In this document: in pieces, positions 26,819 through 35,345 of the stretch
Layout: the number at the start of each line of letters is the position of its first letter
Position numbering within the stretch: position 1 is the first letter of the stretch
Origin: Methylopila turkensis
GTDB lineage: Bacteria; Pseudomonadota; Alphaproteobacteria; Rhizobiales; Methylopilaceae
Direction of reading: 5' to 3'
Assembly (NCBI RefSeq): GCF_027922325.1
Contig: NZ_BSFL01000001.1
Coordinates: forward strand, 987,610-1,051,609
Length of the DNA: 64,000 nucleotides
Position numbers and translations under genes: made by a program
Notes under the pieces: generated by a model
The model's database searches: none
What the model saw: the letters and a program-made list of their open reading frames with translations, nothing else
Told to the model about the DNA's origin: nothing

Positions 26819-27982
26819 TCAGTAGGATCGCGGCAGGCCGAGCACATGCTCGGCGAGATAGGACAGCACGAGGTTGGTCGAGATCGGCGCCACCTGATAG
26901 AGCCGCGTCTCCCGGAACTTGCGCTCGACGTCATACTCCTCCGCGAAGGCGAAACCGCCGTGCGTCTGCACGCAGGCGTTCGCCGCCTCCCAGGAGGCGT
27001 CGGCGGCCAGCATCTTCGCCATGTTCGCCTCCGGGCCGCAATCGAGCCCAGCCTCGAACTTTTCGGCGGCTTCGCGCACCATCAGCTCCGCCGCGCGCAT
27101 GGCGGCGTAGGCCTTGGCGATCGGGAACTGGACGCCCTGGTTCTGGCCGATCGGCCGGCCGAAGACGCTCCGCTCCCGCGCGTAGGCCGTCGCCTTCCGG
27201 ATGAACCACTTGGCGTCGCCGATGCACTCGGCGGCGATCAGGATGCGTTCGGCGTTCATGCCGGAGAGGATGTAGCGGAAGCCCTTGCCCTCCTCGCCGA
27301 CGAGGTTCTCGGCCGGCACGCGGACGTCGTCGAAGAACACCTCGGTGGTCGCGTGGTTCATCATGGTGCGGATCGGCCGGATGGTCATGCCGGCCTGCTT
27401 CGCCTCCGCCATATCCACCACGAAAACGGACAGCCCGTCCGTGCGCTTCGCCGCCTGCTCCTTCGGCGTGGTGCGGGCGAGCAGAAGCATCAGGTCGGAG
27501 TGCTCGGCGCGGCTGGTCCAGATCTTCTGGCCGTTGACGACGTAATGGTCGCCATCCCGGCGCGCGAAGGTCTTGATCGAGGAGGTGTCGGTGCCGCTCG
27601 TCGGCTCCGTCACGCCGAACGCCTGCAGGCGAAGCGCGCCGGAGGCGATACCGGGCAGGTACTTGGCCTTCTGCGCGTCGCTCCCGTGCCGGAGCAGCGC
27701 GCCCATGATGTACATCTGGGCGTGGCAGGCCGCGCCGTTGCAGCCCTGAAGCTGGACTTCCTCAAGCACCGCCGCCGCCGCGGAGAGCGGCAGCCCGACG
27801 CCGCCGTATTCCTCCGGAATGAGCACGGAGAGATAGCCGGCTTCGGTCAGCGCCTCGACGAAGGCGGAGGGGTACGCCATCTCGCGGTCGAGGTCGCGCC
27901 AATACTCGCCCGGGAACTGCGTGCAGAGCTTGGCGACGCTCTCGCGGATGTCCTCATAGGTCTCGCGGGCGGCTGTCGTCAT
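26819..27982 (-). CDS. Acyl-CoA dehydrogenase family protein
   Basis: 387 residues, normal length. Contains LIPEEYGGVGLPLSAAAAVLEE, the FAD-contact AFGVTEPTSGTDTSS, HYVVNGQKIWTSRA, and QTHGGFAFAEEYDVERKFRE. The usual C-terminal catalytic Glu position (YEGT in medium-chain enzymes) reads Q363 in LYQVAPIST, so the base may be elsewhere, as in isovaleryl-CoA dehydrogenase, or the reaction may differ. Sits between the LysR gene and the CoA-transferase; together they suggest activation then alpha,beta-desaturation of an acid. Confidence 0.92.
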   Translation of the reverse strand: MTTAARETYEDIRESVAKLCTQFPGEYWRDLDREMAYPSAFVEALTEAGYLSVLIPEEYGGVGLPLSAAAAVLEEVQLQGCNGAACHAQMYIMGALLRHGSDAQKAKYLPGIASGALRLQAFGVTEPTSGTDTSSIKTFARRDGDHYVVNGQKIWTSRAEHSDLMLLLARTTPKEQAAKRTDGLSVFVVDMAEAKQAGMTIRPIRTMMNHATTEVFFDDVRVPAENLVGEEGKGFRYILSGMNAERILIAAECIGDAKWFIRKATAYARERSVFGRPIGQNQGVQFPIAKAYAAMRAAELMVREAAEKFEAGLDCGPEANMAKMLAADASWEAANACVQTHGGFAFAEEYDVERKFRETRLYQVAPISTNLVLSYLAEHVLGLPRSY

Positions 27983-28085
27983 GGCGTGCGGTGCTCCCTT
28001 GATGTCGGGAAGCGTTAGCGGCGCGGAGCCATGCCCACAAATAGCAATCGTGGCTTTGAGGTATCGCGTTCTGATCTAGCTCGCG

Positions 28086-29024
28086 TCAGGCTCGGTCGGG
28101 CGCGAGCTTGTGGCCGAGCCAGACGCCCCGCCCGACGAGGTCCGCCGCGATCTCCATGAAGGCGTCGCCGACGAAGCGGGCGGCGGGGCTGACCGGACGG
28201 TCCGCGGGGAACGCCAGTACGACGCGGCGGGTGGGCGCTGGATCCACGAGCGGAGCGGCGGAAAGCTCGCCGCGCTCGACCTGCGCGTAGATCGGCGCGA
28301 GCGGCAGGATGGTGGGCCCGAAGCCGCCGCGCACCAGCGCGATCATTCCGCCGAAGGAGTCCGCCTCGACGCTGGCCGTCAGCGCGATCCCGGCCTTGCG
28401 CGCGCAATCGTCGACGATGGCCCGCAGGCCGTGACGTGGGCTCGGCAGCACCAAGTCCCGCCCCGCGAGGCTCGCAAAGGCGACCGCCTCGCTCCGGTCG
28501 AGCCCTTCCGCACCCGCGCCGACCAGAAGCAGGCTTTCCGTCATCACCGGGCGGATTCGCAGCGAGCGCATGGGCTGCGGGTCGTAGGAGATGCCGATGT
28601 CGACCTCGCCGCGCTGCAGCCAATCCAGCACATGCCCGGAGAAGGCGGACGCGAAGCGGATGGCGAGCTGGGGATGCTCGCGCTTGACCCGCGCGGCGAC
28701 CGGCACGGTCGCGATCTCGGCGACGGTGGAGGTCATGCCGATGGTGACCGCGCCGCGATAGGACGAGCCGCCTCCCGAGGTCGTGGCGCGGATGGCGTCG
28801 AGTTCGGCCATGATGCGGGTCGCGTGGGCCAGCACGTCGCGCCCGATGTCGGTGATCTGCATGCCGCGGCCGTGGCGTTCGAACAGCGGCTGGCCGATCT
28901 CCTGCTCCAGCATGCGGATCTGCCGGCTGAGCGCAGGCTGGGCGATGCGCAGCCGGTCCGCCGCCTTGCTCAGGCTGCCAAGCTCAGCCACGTGGATCAG
29001 TGTTTTGAGCTGGTGGACGTCCAT
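28086..29024 (-). CDS. LysR-family transcriptional regulator
   Basis: 312 residues. LysR HTH (1-60; QLKTLIHVAELGSLSKAADRLRIAQPALSRQ) and effector domain with the nitrogen-assimilation/Cbl-like style GAVTIGMTSTVAEI and VLPSPRHGLRAIVDDCARKAG. First minus-strand gene of the CoA locus and divergent from the TTT receptor (about 145 bp apart), so it probably controls both arms in response to the imported acid. Confidence 0.93.
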   Translation of the reverse strand: MDVHQLKTLIHVAELGSLSKAADRLRIAQPALSRQIRMLEQEIGQPLFERHGRGMQITDIGRDVLAHATRIMAELDAIRATTSGGGSSYRGAVTIGMTSTVAEIATVPVAARVKREHPQLAIRFASAFSGHVLDWLQRGEVDIGISYDPQPMRSLRIRPVMTESLLLVGAGAEGLDRSEAVAFASLAGRDLVLPSPRHGLRAIVDDCARKAGIALTASVEADSFGGMIALVRGGFGPTILPLAPIYAQVERGELSAAPLVDPAPTRRVVLAFPADRPVSPAARFVGDAFMEIAADLVGRGVWLGHKLAPDRA

Positions 29025-29169
29025 GTCCCGGACCTATCGCCGAATGCTAAAGCTGAGTTCGCGATATAACATTTCTCGATGGTCATGCCCTCCGCTACCT
29101 CTTGAGATCGAGGCGCCGCTCGATCGGCGCCCGTGACAGGTCCGAAACAGGGCCGATGGGAGGATGGGA

Positions 29170-30147
29170 ATGGTCTTCAGGCGCCTCGCCGCTGCGGCGG
29201 CCCTCGCTTTCGTTTCGACAGTCGCGCTGGTGTCGGCGCAGGACTTCCCCAAGGGACCGGTCACGATGCTGGTGCCGTTCGCCGCCGGCGGGCCCACGGA
29301 CGTGGTGGCGCGGCTCGTCGCGCGGGTGATGGAGAAGGAGCTCGGACAGCCGGTGCTGGTCGAGAACGCGACGGGGGCCGGCGGCACGCTGGCGTCCGGC
29401 CGGCTCGCACGCGCGACGCCCGACGGGCAGACGATCCTGCTGCACCACATGGGCATCACCACCAGCGCCACGCTCTACCGCAAGCTCGCCTATGATCCCA
29501 AGACCGCCTTCGGCTTCGTCGGGCAGGTGACGACGGTCCCGATGCTGCTGGTGAGCCGGCCGAACTTCGAGCCGGCCGACTTCAAGGCGCTGCTCGCCTA
29601 CATCAAGGACAACAAGGACAAGGTCTCGCTCGCGAACGCCGGCCCCGGCGCCGTCAGCCACATCTGCGGCATGCTGTTCATGCAGCTGACGGGCGTTAAG
29701 CTGACGACCGTGCCCTACAAGGGTACCGGCCCCGCGATGACGGACACCATCGGCGGCCAGGTCGACCTGCTGTGCGACCAGACCACCGGCGCGACCGGCC
29801 CGGTGAAGACCCACAAGGTGAAGGCCTACGCCACCGCGACCGCCGAACGCATCCCCGTGCTGCCGGACGTGCCAACCGCCGCCGAACTGGGCCTCAAGGG
29901 CTTCGAGGTCGGCGTCTGGCACGGCATGTACGTCCCCGCCGGGACGCCCGCGCCGGTGATCGACAAGCTCAACGCCGCTCTGAAAGCGGCGCTCCACGAT
30001 CCGGAGACCGTGAGGCGCTTCGCCGAACTCGGCACGGCTCCGGTGTCCGACGCGGAAGCGACGCCCGAGGGGCTGAAGGCGAAGTACTTCGCTGAGATCG
30101 ACCGCTGGGCGCCGATCATCAAGGCCGCCGGCGAATACGCCGACTGA
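29170..30147 (+). CDS. Tripartite tricarboxylate transporter (Bug/TctC) solute-binding protein
   Basis: 325 residues from the ATG at 29170, which lies six bases after GGGAGG; an in-frame ATG at 29164 abuts that site. Sec signal peptide (about 1-22, cleavage after VSA). Bug fold markers: VTMLVPFAAGGPTDVVAR, NATGAGGTLASGRLARATPDGQTIL, VPYKGTGPAMTD and VWHGMYVPAGTPAPVIDKL. Binds a carboxylate in the periplasm. The TctA/TctB membrane parts are not in this window, so it is an orphan receptor here or uses a distant transporter. Confidence 0.92.
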   Translation: MVFRRLAAAAALAFVSTVALVSAQDFPKGPVTMLVPFAAGGPTDVVARLVARVMEKELGQPVLVENATGAGGTLASGRLARATPDGQTILLHHMGITTSATLYRKLAYDPKTAFGFVGQVTTVPMLLVSRPNFEPADFKALLAYIKDNKDKVSLANAGPGAVSHICGMLFMQLTGVKLTTVPYKGTGPAMTDTIGGQVDLLCDQTTGATGPVKTHKVKAYATATAERIPVLPDVPTAAELGLKGFEVGVWHGMYVPAGTPAPVIDKLNAALKAALHDPETVRRFAELGTAPVSDAEATPEGLKAKYFAEIDRWAPIIKAAGEYAD

Positions 30148-30181
30148 TCGTACTTGCCAGGCGCCCCGCCGCGTCGCGTGC

Positions 30182-30191
30182 GGGGGGGGGG
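30182..30191. repeat. G10 homopolymer tract
   Basis: Ten consecutive G in the 69-base gap between the TTT receptor stop and the MaoC start, 25 bases before that start. It could slip during replication and alter spacing or RNA structure; equally it is where sequencing errors collect. Confidence 0.7.
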
Positions 30192-30216
30192 CGCGACACC
30201 CGGAGAGCCGACCCCC

Positions 30217-30744
30217 ATGACCGACAGCCTTCCCGCCTACAAGATCGTCGGCGAGCGCCGCTTTCGCGAGACCTCGGGCCTCTACTTCGAGGATTTCGAG
30301 CCCGGCGACGTCTACGAGCACCGGCCGGGCCGGACGCTGCTCGACGTCGACAACGTGTGGTTCACGCTGCTGACCATGAACACGCAGCAGGTCCACTTCG
30401 ACGCCGCCTACGCCGACAAGACCGAGTGGAAGAAGCTGCTGGTGGACTCGACCTTCACCCTGGCGCTGCTCACGGGGATGAGCGTGCGCACCGTGAGCGC
30501 GAAGGTGGTCGCCAATCTCGGCTGGGATAAGGTCAAGGCGACCGCTCCGGTCTTCGCCGGCGACACGCTCTACGCCGAGAGCACGGTGCTTTCGAAGCGC
30601 GAGTCCAAGAGCCGACCGCATCAGGGCATTGTCACGGTGCTCACCCGCGGCGTGAACCAGGACGGCGCCGAGGTGATGAGCTTCGAGCGGACCATGCTGG
30701 TCTACCGTCGCGGCCAGTCGCCGGAAGAGGCCGCAAACTACTGA
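30217..30744 (+). CDS. MaoC-family hydratase
   Basis: 175 residues from the ATG at 30217. Hotdog fold with the hydratase 2 region MNTQQVHFDAAYAD: H60 is present, but the usual Asp five residues before it is N55, as in some mesaconyl-CoA hydratase-like members. Expected to hydrate an unsaturated acyl-CoA made by the neighbouring acyl-CoA dehydrogenase. Probably co-transcribed with the receptor gene, 69 bp upstream. Confidence 0.88.
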   Translation: MTDSLPAYKIVGERRFRETSGLYFEDFEPGDVYEHRPGRTLLDVDNVWFTLLTMNTQQVHFDAAYADKTEWKKLLVDSTFTLALLTGMSVRTVSAKVVANLGWDKVKATAPVFAGDTLYAESTVLSKRESKSRPHQGIVTVLTRGVNQDGAEVMSFERTMLVYRRGQSPEEAANY

Positions 30745-30870
30745 CGGCGTCAGAACGGAAACCGCCCGCGCCTGCCCGAGGGCTGTCGCTTCGGCTAGTC
30801 TCGAACGCCTGTCTGAGACGGCCGCCATCGCCGGACTAGACCCGACGATCGATTCTTCGGGCTAAGAGAT

Positions 30871-30900
30871 GGATGCCCGGATCAAGTCCGGGCATGACGG
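30871..30900. repeat. REP-like palindrome
   Basis: GGATGCCCGGATCAAGTCCG followed by GGCATGACGG: a compact stem of the same GCCCGG/CCGGGC type as the other units, between the convergent MaoC and gamma-glutamyltransferase genes. Confidence 0.75.
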
Positions 30901-30934
30901 CGATGTTGCGAGCGGCGCGAGACGGGTCGTTGGC

Positions 30935-32557
30935 TCAGCTCACCGCGGCGTAGCCGTCGCGGCGGGGATCGCTCGCTGCGGCGTAGCCCTCGACGCCGGG
31001 ATCGCCCATGCGCCAGATGAACTGGCCGGCGCCGAAGTCCTGGTAGCTGTCCTCGATCACGCTCATCTCGTGGCCGAGCGCCGACAGCCCCTCCACCGTC
31101 TCCCGCCGCATCGTCGCCTCGACGTTGATGTCGAGCCCGGCGTTGAAGCGCCAGCGCGGCGCGTCGCAGGCGGCCTGCGGGTTCTGGGCGTAGTCGATCA
31201 TCCGGACGAGCGTCTGCATGTGCCCCTGCGGCTGCATGTTGCCGCCCATCACGCCGAAGCTCATCACCGGCTGGCCGTCCTTGGTGAGGAAGCCCGGGAT
31301 GATGGTCTGGAACGGGCGCTTGCCCGGCGCCACGACGTTCGGGCTCGCGGGGTCCAGCACGAAGCCGTGGCCTCGGTTCTGCAGCGACAGGCCCCATTCC
31401 GGCAGGCAGACGCCGGAGCCGAAGCCCATGAAGTTCGACTGGATGAAGCTCACCATCATGCCGTCCTCGTCGGCGGCGGTGAGGTAGATGGTGCCGCCCC
31501 GAACCGGATTCCTCGCCGCGAAGACCTGCGCCCGCGAAGGATCGATCAGCTTCGCGGCCTCCGCGAGATAGGCGTCGTCGAGCAGCTGCTCCGGCGTCAC
31601 CCGCATGTGGGCGAGGTCGGCCACATGGGCGTAGGTGTCGGCGAAGGCGAGCTTCATCGCCTCGATCTGCAGATGGTTCGCTTCGACGCCGTCGGGATCG
31701 AGGCCCGCAAGGTCGAAATGCTCGAGGATCCCGAGCGCGATCAGCGCGGCGATGCCCTGCCCGTTCGGCGGAATTTCGTGAGCCACATAGCCGCGATAGG
31801 CCTTGGAGATCGGCTCGACCCATTCCGGCTGGAACGCCTCGAGGTCCTTGACCGTCAGAGCCCCGCCGTGGGCGGCGGCGTGCGCCGCCATCGCCTCGGC
31901 GATCTCGCCCCGGTAGAACGCGTCGCCGCCCGTGTCGGCGATGGCGCGCAGCGTCCGCGCGGCGCCTTTGAGCGTCACCAGTTCGCCCACCTCCGGCGCC
32001 CGGCCGCGCGGCAGGAACAGCTCCGAGAAGCCCGGCTGGCGCACGAGGTCGCGCACCGCGGCCGCCGCGGCCCATTTCTGCTGCACGATGGTCGGCGCGA
32101 GATAGCCGCGCTCGGCGATCTCGATCGCTGGCGCGAGCGCGTCGCCGAGCGACAGCCGGCCGAACCGCTCGCTGAGCGCGACCCAGGAGCCGACCGCGCC
32201 GGGCACGGTGACGCTGTCCCAGCCGCGCATCGGCGGGCGTGAGCGGCCCTCGCCGTATTTCTTGGCGAAGTAGTCCGGCGTCCACGCCGCGGGCGCGCCG
32301 CCGGAGGCGTTGAGGCCGTGCAGGGTCTCGCCGTCCCACAGGATGCAGTAGGCGTCGGAGCCGAGGCCGTTCGAGCAGGGCTCGACCAGCGCCATGGCGG
32401 CCGCGGCCGCGATCGCGGCGTCCACGGCGTTGCCGCCCTGGTGCAGCATCCGCAGGCCCGCCTGCGCGCCGAGCGGATGGGAGGTCGAGACGACGTTGCG
32501 CCCGAACGCCGGCACGCGGCGTGACGGGTAGCCGGCGGTCCAATCGAAACGGGTCAT
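30935..32557 (-). CDS. Gamma-glutamyltransferase/acylase family protein
   Basis: 540 residues. N-terminal part GRNVVSTSHPLGAQAGLRML and GGNAVDAAIAAAAAMALVEP, with PPNGQGIAALIALGIL; the autocleavage site is RGGTIYLTAADEDG with nucleophile T356. No signal peptide, so it should be cytoplasmic, unlike the classical periplasmic glutathione enzyme. Such members hydrolyse gamma-glutamyl or other N-acyl bonds. Last gene of the cluster, 84 bp after the CoA-ligase, so it may release or trim a conjugated substrate. Confidence 0.9.
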   Translation of the reverse strand: MTRFDWTAGYPSRRVPAFGRNVVSTSHPLGAQAGLRMLHQGGNAVDAAIAAAAAMALVEPCSNGLGSDAYCILWDGETLHGLNASGGAPAAWTPDYFAKKYGEGRSRPPMRGWDSVTVPGAVGSWVALSERFGRLSLGDALAPAIEIAERGYLAPTIVQQKWAAAAAVRDLVRQPGFSELFLPRGRAPEVGELVTLKGAARTLRAIADTGGDAFYRGEIAEAMAAHAAAHGGALTVKDLEAFQPEWVEPISKAYRGYVAHEIPPNGQGIAALIALGILEHFDLAGLDPDGVEANHLQIEAMKLAFADTYAHVADLAHMRVTPEQLLDDAYLAEAAKLIDPSRAQVFAARNPVRGGTIYLTAADEDGMMVSFIQSNFMGFGSGVCLPEWGLSLQNRGHGFVLDPASPNVVAPGKRPFQTIIPGFLTKDGQPVMSFGVMGGNMQPQGHMQTLVRMIDYAQNPQAACDAPRWRFNAGLDINVEATMRRETVEGLSALGHEMSVIEDSYQDFGAGQFIWRMGDPGVEGYAAASDPRRDGYAAVS

Positions 32558-32641
32558 GGTCTCCTCGTCGTTTCCCCGTGTGGATGCGTTCCGTCGATCC
32601 TTATCCGGCGCGTCCGGGCGAGCCGGCGCGGGCTTACGCCA

Positions 32642-34126
32642 TCATCCGTTGTTCAGTTCGGCCTCCGCCCGGGCGCGCAGTCCGGCCCGGTCGATCTTGT
32701 TGGTGGAGGCCAGCAGCATGCGGTCGAGAAACCAGATCCGGCGCGGATGCTGGTAAGCCGGCGCGTTCGCGAGCGCGAAGGCCTTGAGCGCGGCCTCGGT
32801 GAGCTCCGAACCCGGACGGCGCACCACGAAGGCGACCGGCTTGGTTCCCTTGATGTCGTCGTCCACCGGAACGACGCTCGCCTGCAACACGTCCGGATGG
32901 GTCTCGAGCATGGCCTCGACCTCGCCCGGGAAGATGTTTTCGCCGCCCGAGACGAACATGTCGTCGACCCGGCCGACGAAGTAATAGAAGCCGTCGGCGT
33001 CGCGGCGGAACACGTCGCCGGTGTCGTAGAAGCCGTCCGGCGTGATCGGCGAGCGCACGTCCGGCCGCTCGTGATAGCCCAGCATGACCGCCGGGCTCTT
33101 CATCTGCAGCACGCCGTGGTCCGGCGCGCCCTCGCCGACGAGCCGGAGCTCGACGCCGGGATGCGGGCGCCCCACCGAGCCCGTGGGCGCCGAGCCGTCG
33201 GGGTCGAGGAACACCACCGGCCCGCCCTCCGTGGTGCCGTAGGCGTTGATGATGCGGGCGTTCGGCAGCAGCGCTCGGGTCTGGGCCGCGAGCGCCTCGT
33301 TCACCGGCGCCGAGCCCATGCGCACGACGCGGACGCTGGTCAGGTCGGCGGTCGCCAGCGCGTCCTTCTCCCGCAGCATCATGGCGATCATCGGCGGCAC
33401 AGCCGTCGCCCAGGTGGCGCGATGGCGGTCGATCGCGGCGATGTAGGCGCGCGCCTGAAACTGCGGCAGCAGCAGCACCGTCGCGCCCGCCGCCAGCGCC
33501 AGCAGGGCGTTGGCGAGCGCGTTCATATGGTAGAGCGGCGCCGCGATCAGCATGCGCTCGCCCGCGAGATCGTCGTCCGCCATGCGCGTGCGCACGACCC
33601 AGAGATGGCCCGCATGGCTCAGCAGCACGCCCTTGGGCCGCCCCGTCGAGCCCGAGGTGAACAGCATCATCGCCGGCTCGTCCGCCGCCGGGTCGACCGG
33701 CTCGAACGGCCCGGGATCGAGCCAGTCGCCGAGCCCGCCCTCGAGCGCGACGACTGGAACCGCGGCCGGCGCCTGCGGCAGCCGCTCGGCGTCGCAGAAC
33801 ACCACCCGCGCCCCGCTGTCGGCCACGACCTGCGCCACGGTCGCGGGGGGAAACTTGAAGTTCACCGGCACGGGGATCACGCCGGCCCGCATCGCGCCGA
33901 GCAGGAGCGCGAGGTAGACCGGCGCGTTCGCGGCGAGGATCGCGATCCGGTCGCCGCGCCGGATTCCCTTGCGGCCGAGCCCGCGCGCGAAGGCGTCCGC
34001 GGTCGCGTTCAGCTCCGCGCGGCTGACGGAGGTCCCGGAGCCGTCCGGTCCGATGCCGATCACCGCCGGGGGTGCGGCGGCGACGTCATCGGTCAGGACG
34101 GCTCCGAGGTTGGTGACGCCGGTCAT
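32642..34126 (-). CDS. AMP-binding acyl-CoA synthetase
   Basis: 494 residues from the ATG at 34126 (ATGA overlap with the VOC gene stop). ANL superfamily motifs in order: A3 MLFTSGSTGRPKGVLLSH, A5 INAYGTTEGG, A7 DGFYDTGDVFRRDADGFYYFVGR, A8 VDDMFVSGGENIFPGEVE, and A10 ending STNKIDR with the catalytic Lys. Activates a carboxylic acid to its CoA thioester with ATP. With the ABC importer and thioesterase in the same operon, it is likely the entry step for an imported acid. Confidence 0.93.
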   Translation of the reverse strand: MTGVTNLGAVLTDDVAAAPPAVIGIGPDGSGTSVSRAELNATADAFARGLGRKGIRRGDRIAILAANAPVYLALLLGAMRAGVIPVPVNFKFPPATVAQVVADSGARVVFCDAERLPQAPAAVPVVALEGGLGDWLDPGPFEPVDPAADEPAMMLFTSGSTGRPKGVLLSHAGHLWVVRTRMADDDLAGERMLIAAPLYHMNALANALLALAAGATVLLLPQFQARAYIAAIDRHRATWATAVPPMIAMMLREKDALATADLTSVRVVRMGSAPVNEALAAQTRALLPNARIINAYGTTEGGPVVFLDPDGSAPTGSVGRPHPGVELRLVGEGAPDHGVLQMKSPAVMLGYHERPDVRSPITPDGFYDTGDVFRRDADGFYYFVGRVDDMFVSGGENIFPGEVEAMLETHPDVLQASVVPVDDDIKGTKPVAFVVRRPGSELTEAALKAFALANAPAYQHPRRIWFLDRMLLASTNKIDRAGLRARAEAELNNG

Positions 34127-34911
34127 CGGGCGCTCCGGCAGGCGAGGACCAGCTCCAGCGACGGCAGCGCGAGCGTCGCGCCGTCGCCGGAGGCCGGCTC
34201 GCTCCAGACCGCTCCGGCGGTCGCCCGCGCCCGCGCCGCGATCCCGTCCAGGCCGTCGAAGGCGAGGTCGAGGGTCGCGAAACGGGGCCGGTCGCCGGGC
34301 ACGACGTCGATCACGAAATCGGACAGCTCCACGCGCCAGCCCGCGGCGGTGCGCGCAGGCGGCGCGCCGGCCGCGGCGGCGTAGGACGCGGCGTCGCGCT
34401 CGGGAGCCAGCGAGGCGACTTCGATGCGGTCGAGGCGGACAAAGCCGTTGGGATGGGAGAGCCATTCGGGACGCCAGACCAGCTCCGGCGTCAGGTGCTC
34501 GCAGAAATAGACCCGGCCGGCCGGGAACAGCGCGTCCGGAACCTTCACGGTGCGGAAGCGCGCCTCGCGGGCCTCGCCGTCGATCTCCACCGGCCGCGAG
34601 AACGCGACCGGCGGAGCGGGCTCGAGCCCTGCGGCGGCGAGCCGTGCGAAGGTCTCGTTGGCGTCCGCGCTTTTCATCACCAGCCCGTTGAGGCCGAACG
34701 GGCTGTCCAGCACCTCCTGACGCTGGCGGCCCTCGGCCGGCACGCCGACGAGTTCGAGATAGCCGCCTGACGTCATCATCAGGTGGTTGATGGAGCCGAG
34801 CGAATGGCGGCCGAGCGGCGTGAGCTGGAAGCCCAGGCCCGCGAACAGCGCCGCCGCCTCGTCCATCCCCCGCAGCACGTTGACGACCACATGGTCGAGC
34901 GCCGCCGCCAT
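34123..34911 (-). CDS. VOC/glyoxalase-like domain protein
   Basis: 262 residues. Opens LDHVVVNVLRGMDEAAALFAGLGFQLTPLGRHSLGS, with HLMMTSGGYLELVGVP and a second half LTPELVWRPEWLSHPNG that fit the glyoxalase-like (Glyoxalase_3/DUF-type) double domain. May be a metal-dependent dioxygenase, lyase or isomerase. Overlaps the CoA-synthetase start and lies 11 bp after the thioesterase, so it belongs to the same pathway. Confidence 0.85.
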   Translation of the reverse strand: MAAALDHVVVNVLRGMDEAAALFAGLGFQLTPLGRHSLGSINHLMMTSGGYLELVGVPAEGRQRQEVLDSPFGLNGLVMKSADANETFARLAAAGLEPAPPVAFSRPVEIDGEAREARFRTVKVPDALFPAGRVYFCEHLTPELVWRPEWLSHPNGFVRLDRIEVASLAPERDAASYAAAAGAPPARTAAGWRVELSDFVIDVVPGDRPRFATLDLAFDGLDGIAARARATAGAVWSEPASGDGATLALPSLELVLACRSAR

Positions 34912-34922
34912 CGCTCAGGCCC

Positions 34923-35345
34923 TCACTTCGGGGTCGCGGTCATGTAGACGCCGCGGCCGCTGGCGAGCAGCCGGCCTTCGCCGTCCAGCACCTGGGCTTC
35001 CGCCACCGACAGCGTGCCGCCGAACTTCACCACCTTGCCCTTCGCGGTCAGGTCTCCCTCCATGGCCGCGCGGTGGTAGTCGACGCGCAGGTCGACCGTC
35101 GGCACGCCGCGCCCGGTCTTCGACACCAGCGCCCAGTCGGCCGTGAGGTCGATCAGGGTGGCGAGGATGCCGCCGTGGACGTAGCCGCGCTCGGCGTTGA
35201 CGACCCATTCGGGCCGCCAGGTCGCCTTGAGCTCGATCTCGCCGTCGCCGACCGAGATCACCTTGAGGCCGAGCCACTGGTGGAACGGGCCCTTGAGCAG
35301 CTTGGCCTCGACCTCGGCCGCGGTGAGGGTGACGGTCTCGCTCAT
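34923..35345 (-). CDS. PaaI-family (hotdog) thioesterase
   Basis: 140 residues from the ATG at 35345, ATGA-coupled to the oxidoreductase stop. Hotdog core RGYVHGGILATLIDLTADWA with the PaaI HGG and Asp positions, then VDLRVDYHRAAMEGDLTAKG. Hydrolyses aryl- or acyl-CoA dead-end products and frees CoA. Presence next to a CoA ligase suggests housekeeping of CoA in a degradation route. Confidence 0.92.
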   Translation of the reverse strand: MSETVTLTAAEVEAKLLKGPFHQWLGLKVISVGDGEIELKATWRPEWVVNAERGYVHGGILATLIDLTADWALVSKTGRGVPTVDLRVDYHRAAMEGDLTAKGKVVKFGGTLSVAEAQVLDGEGRLLASGRGVYMTATPK

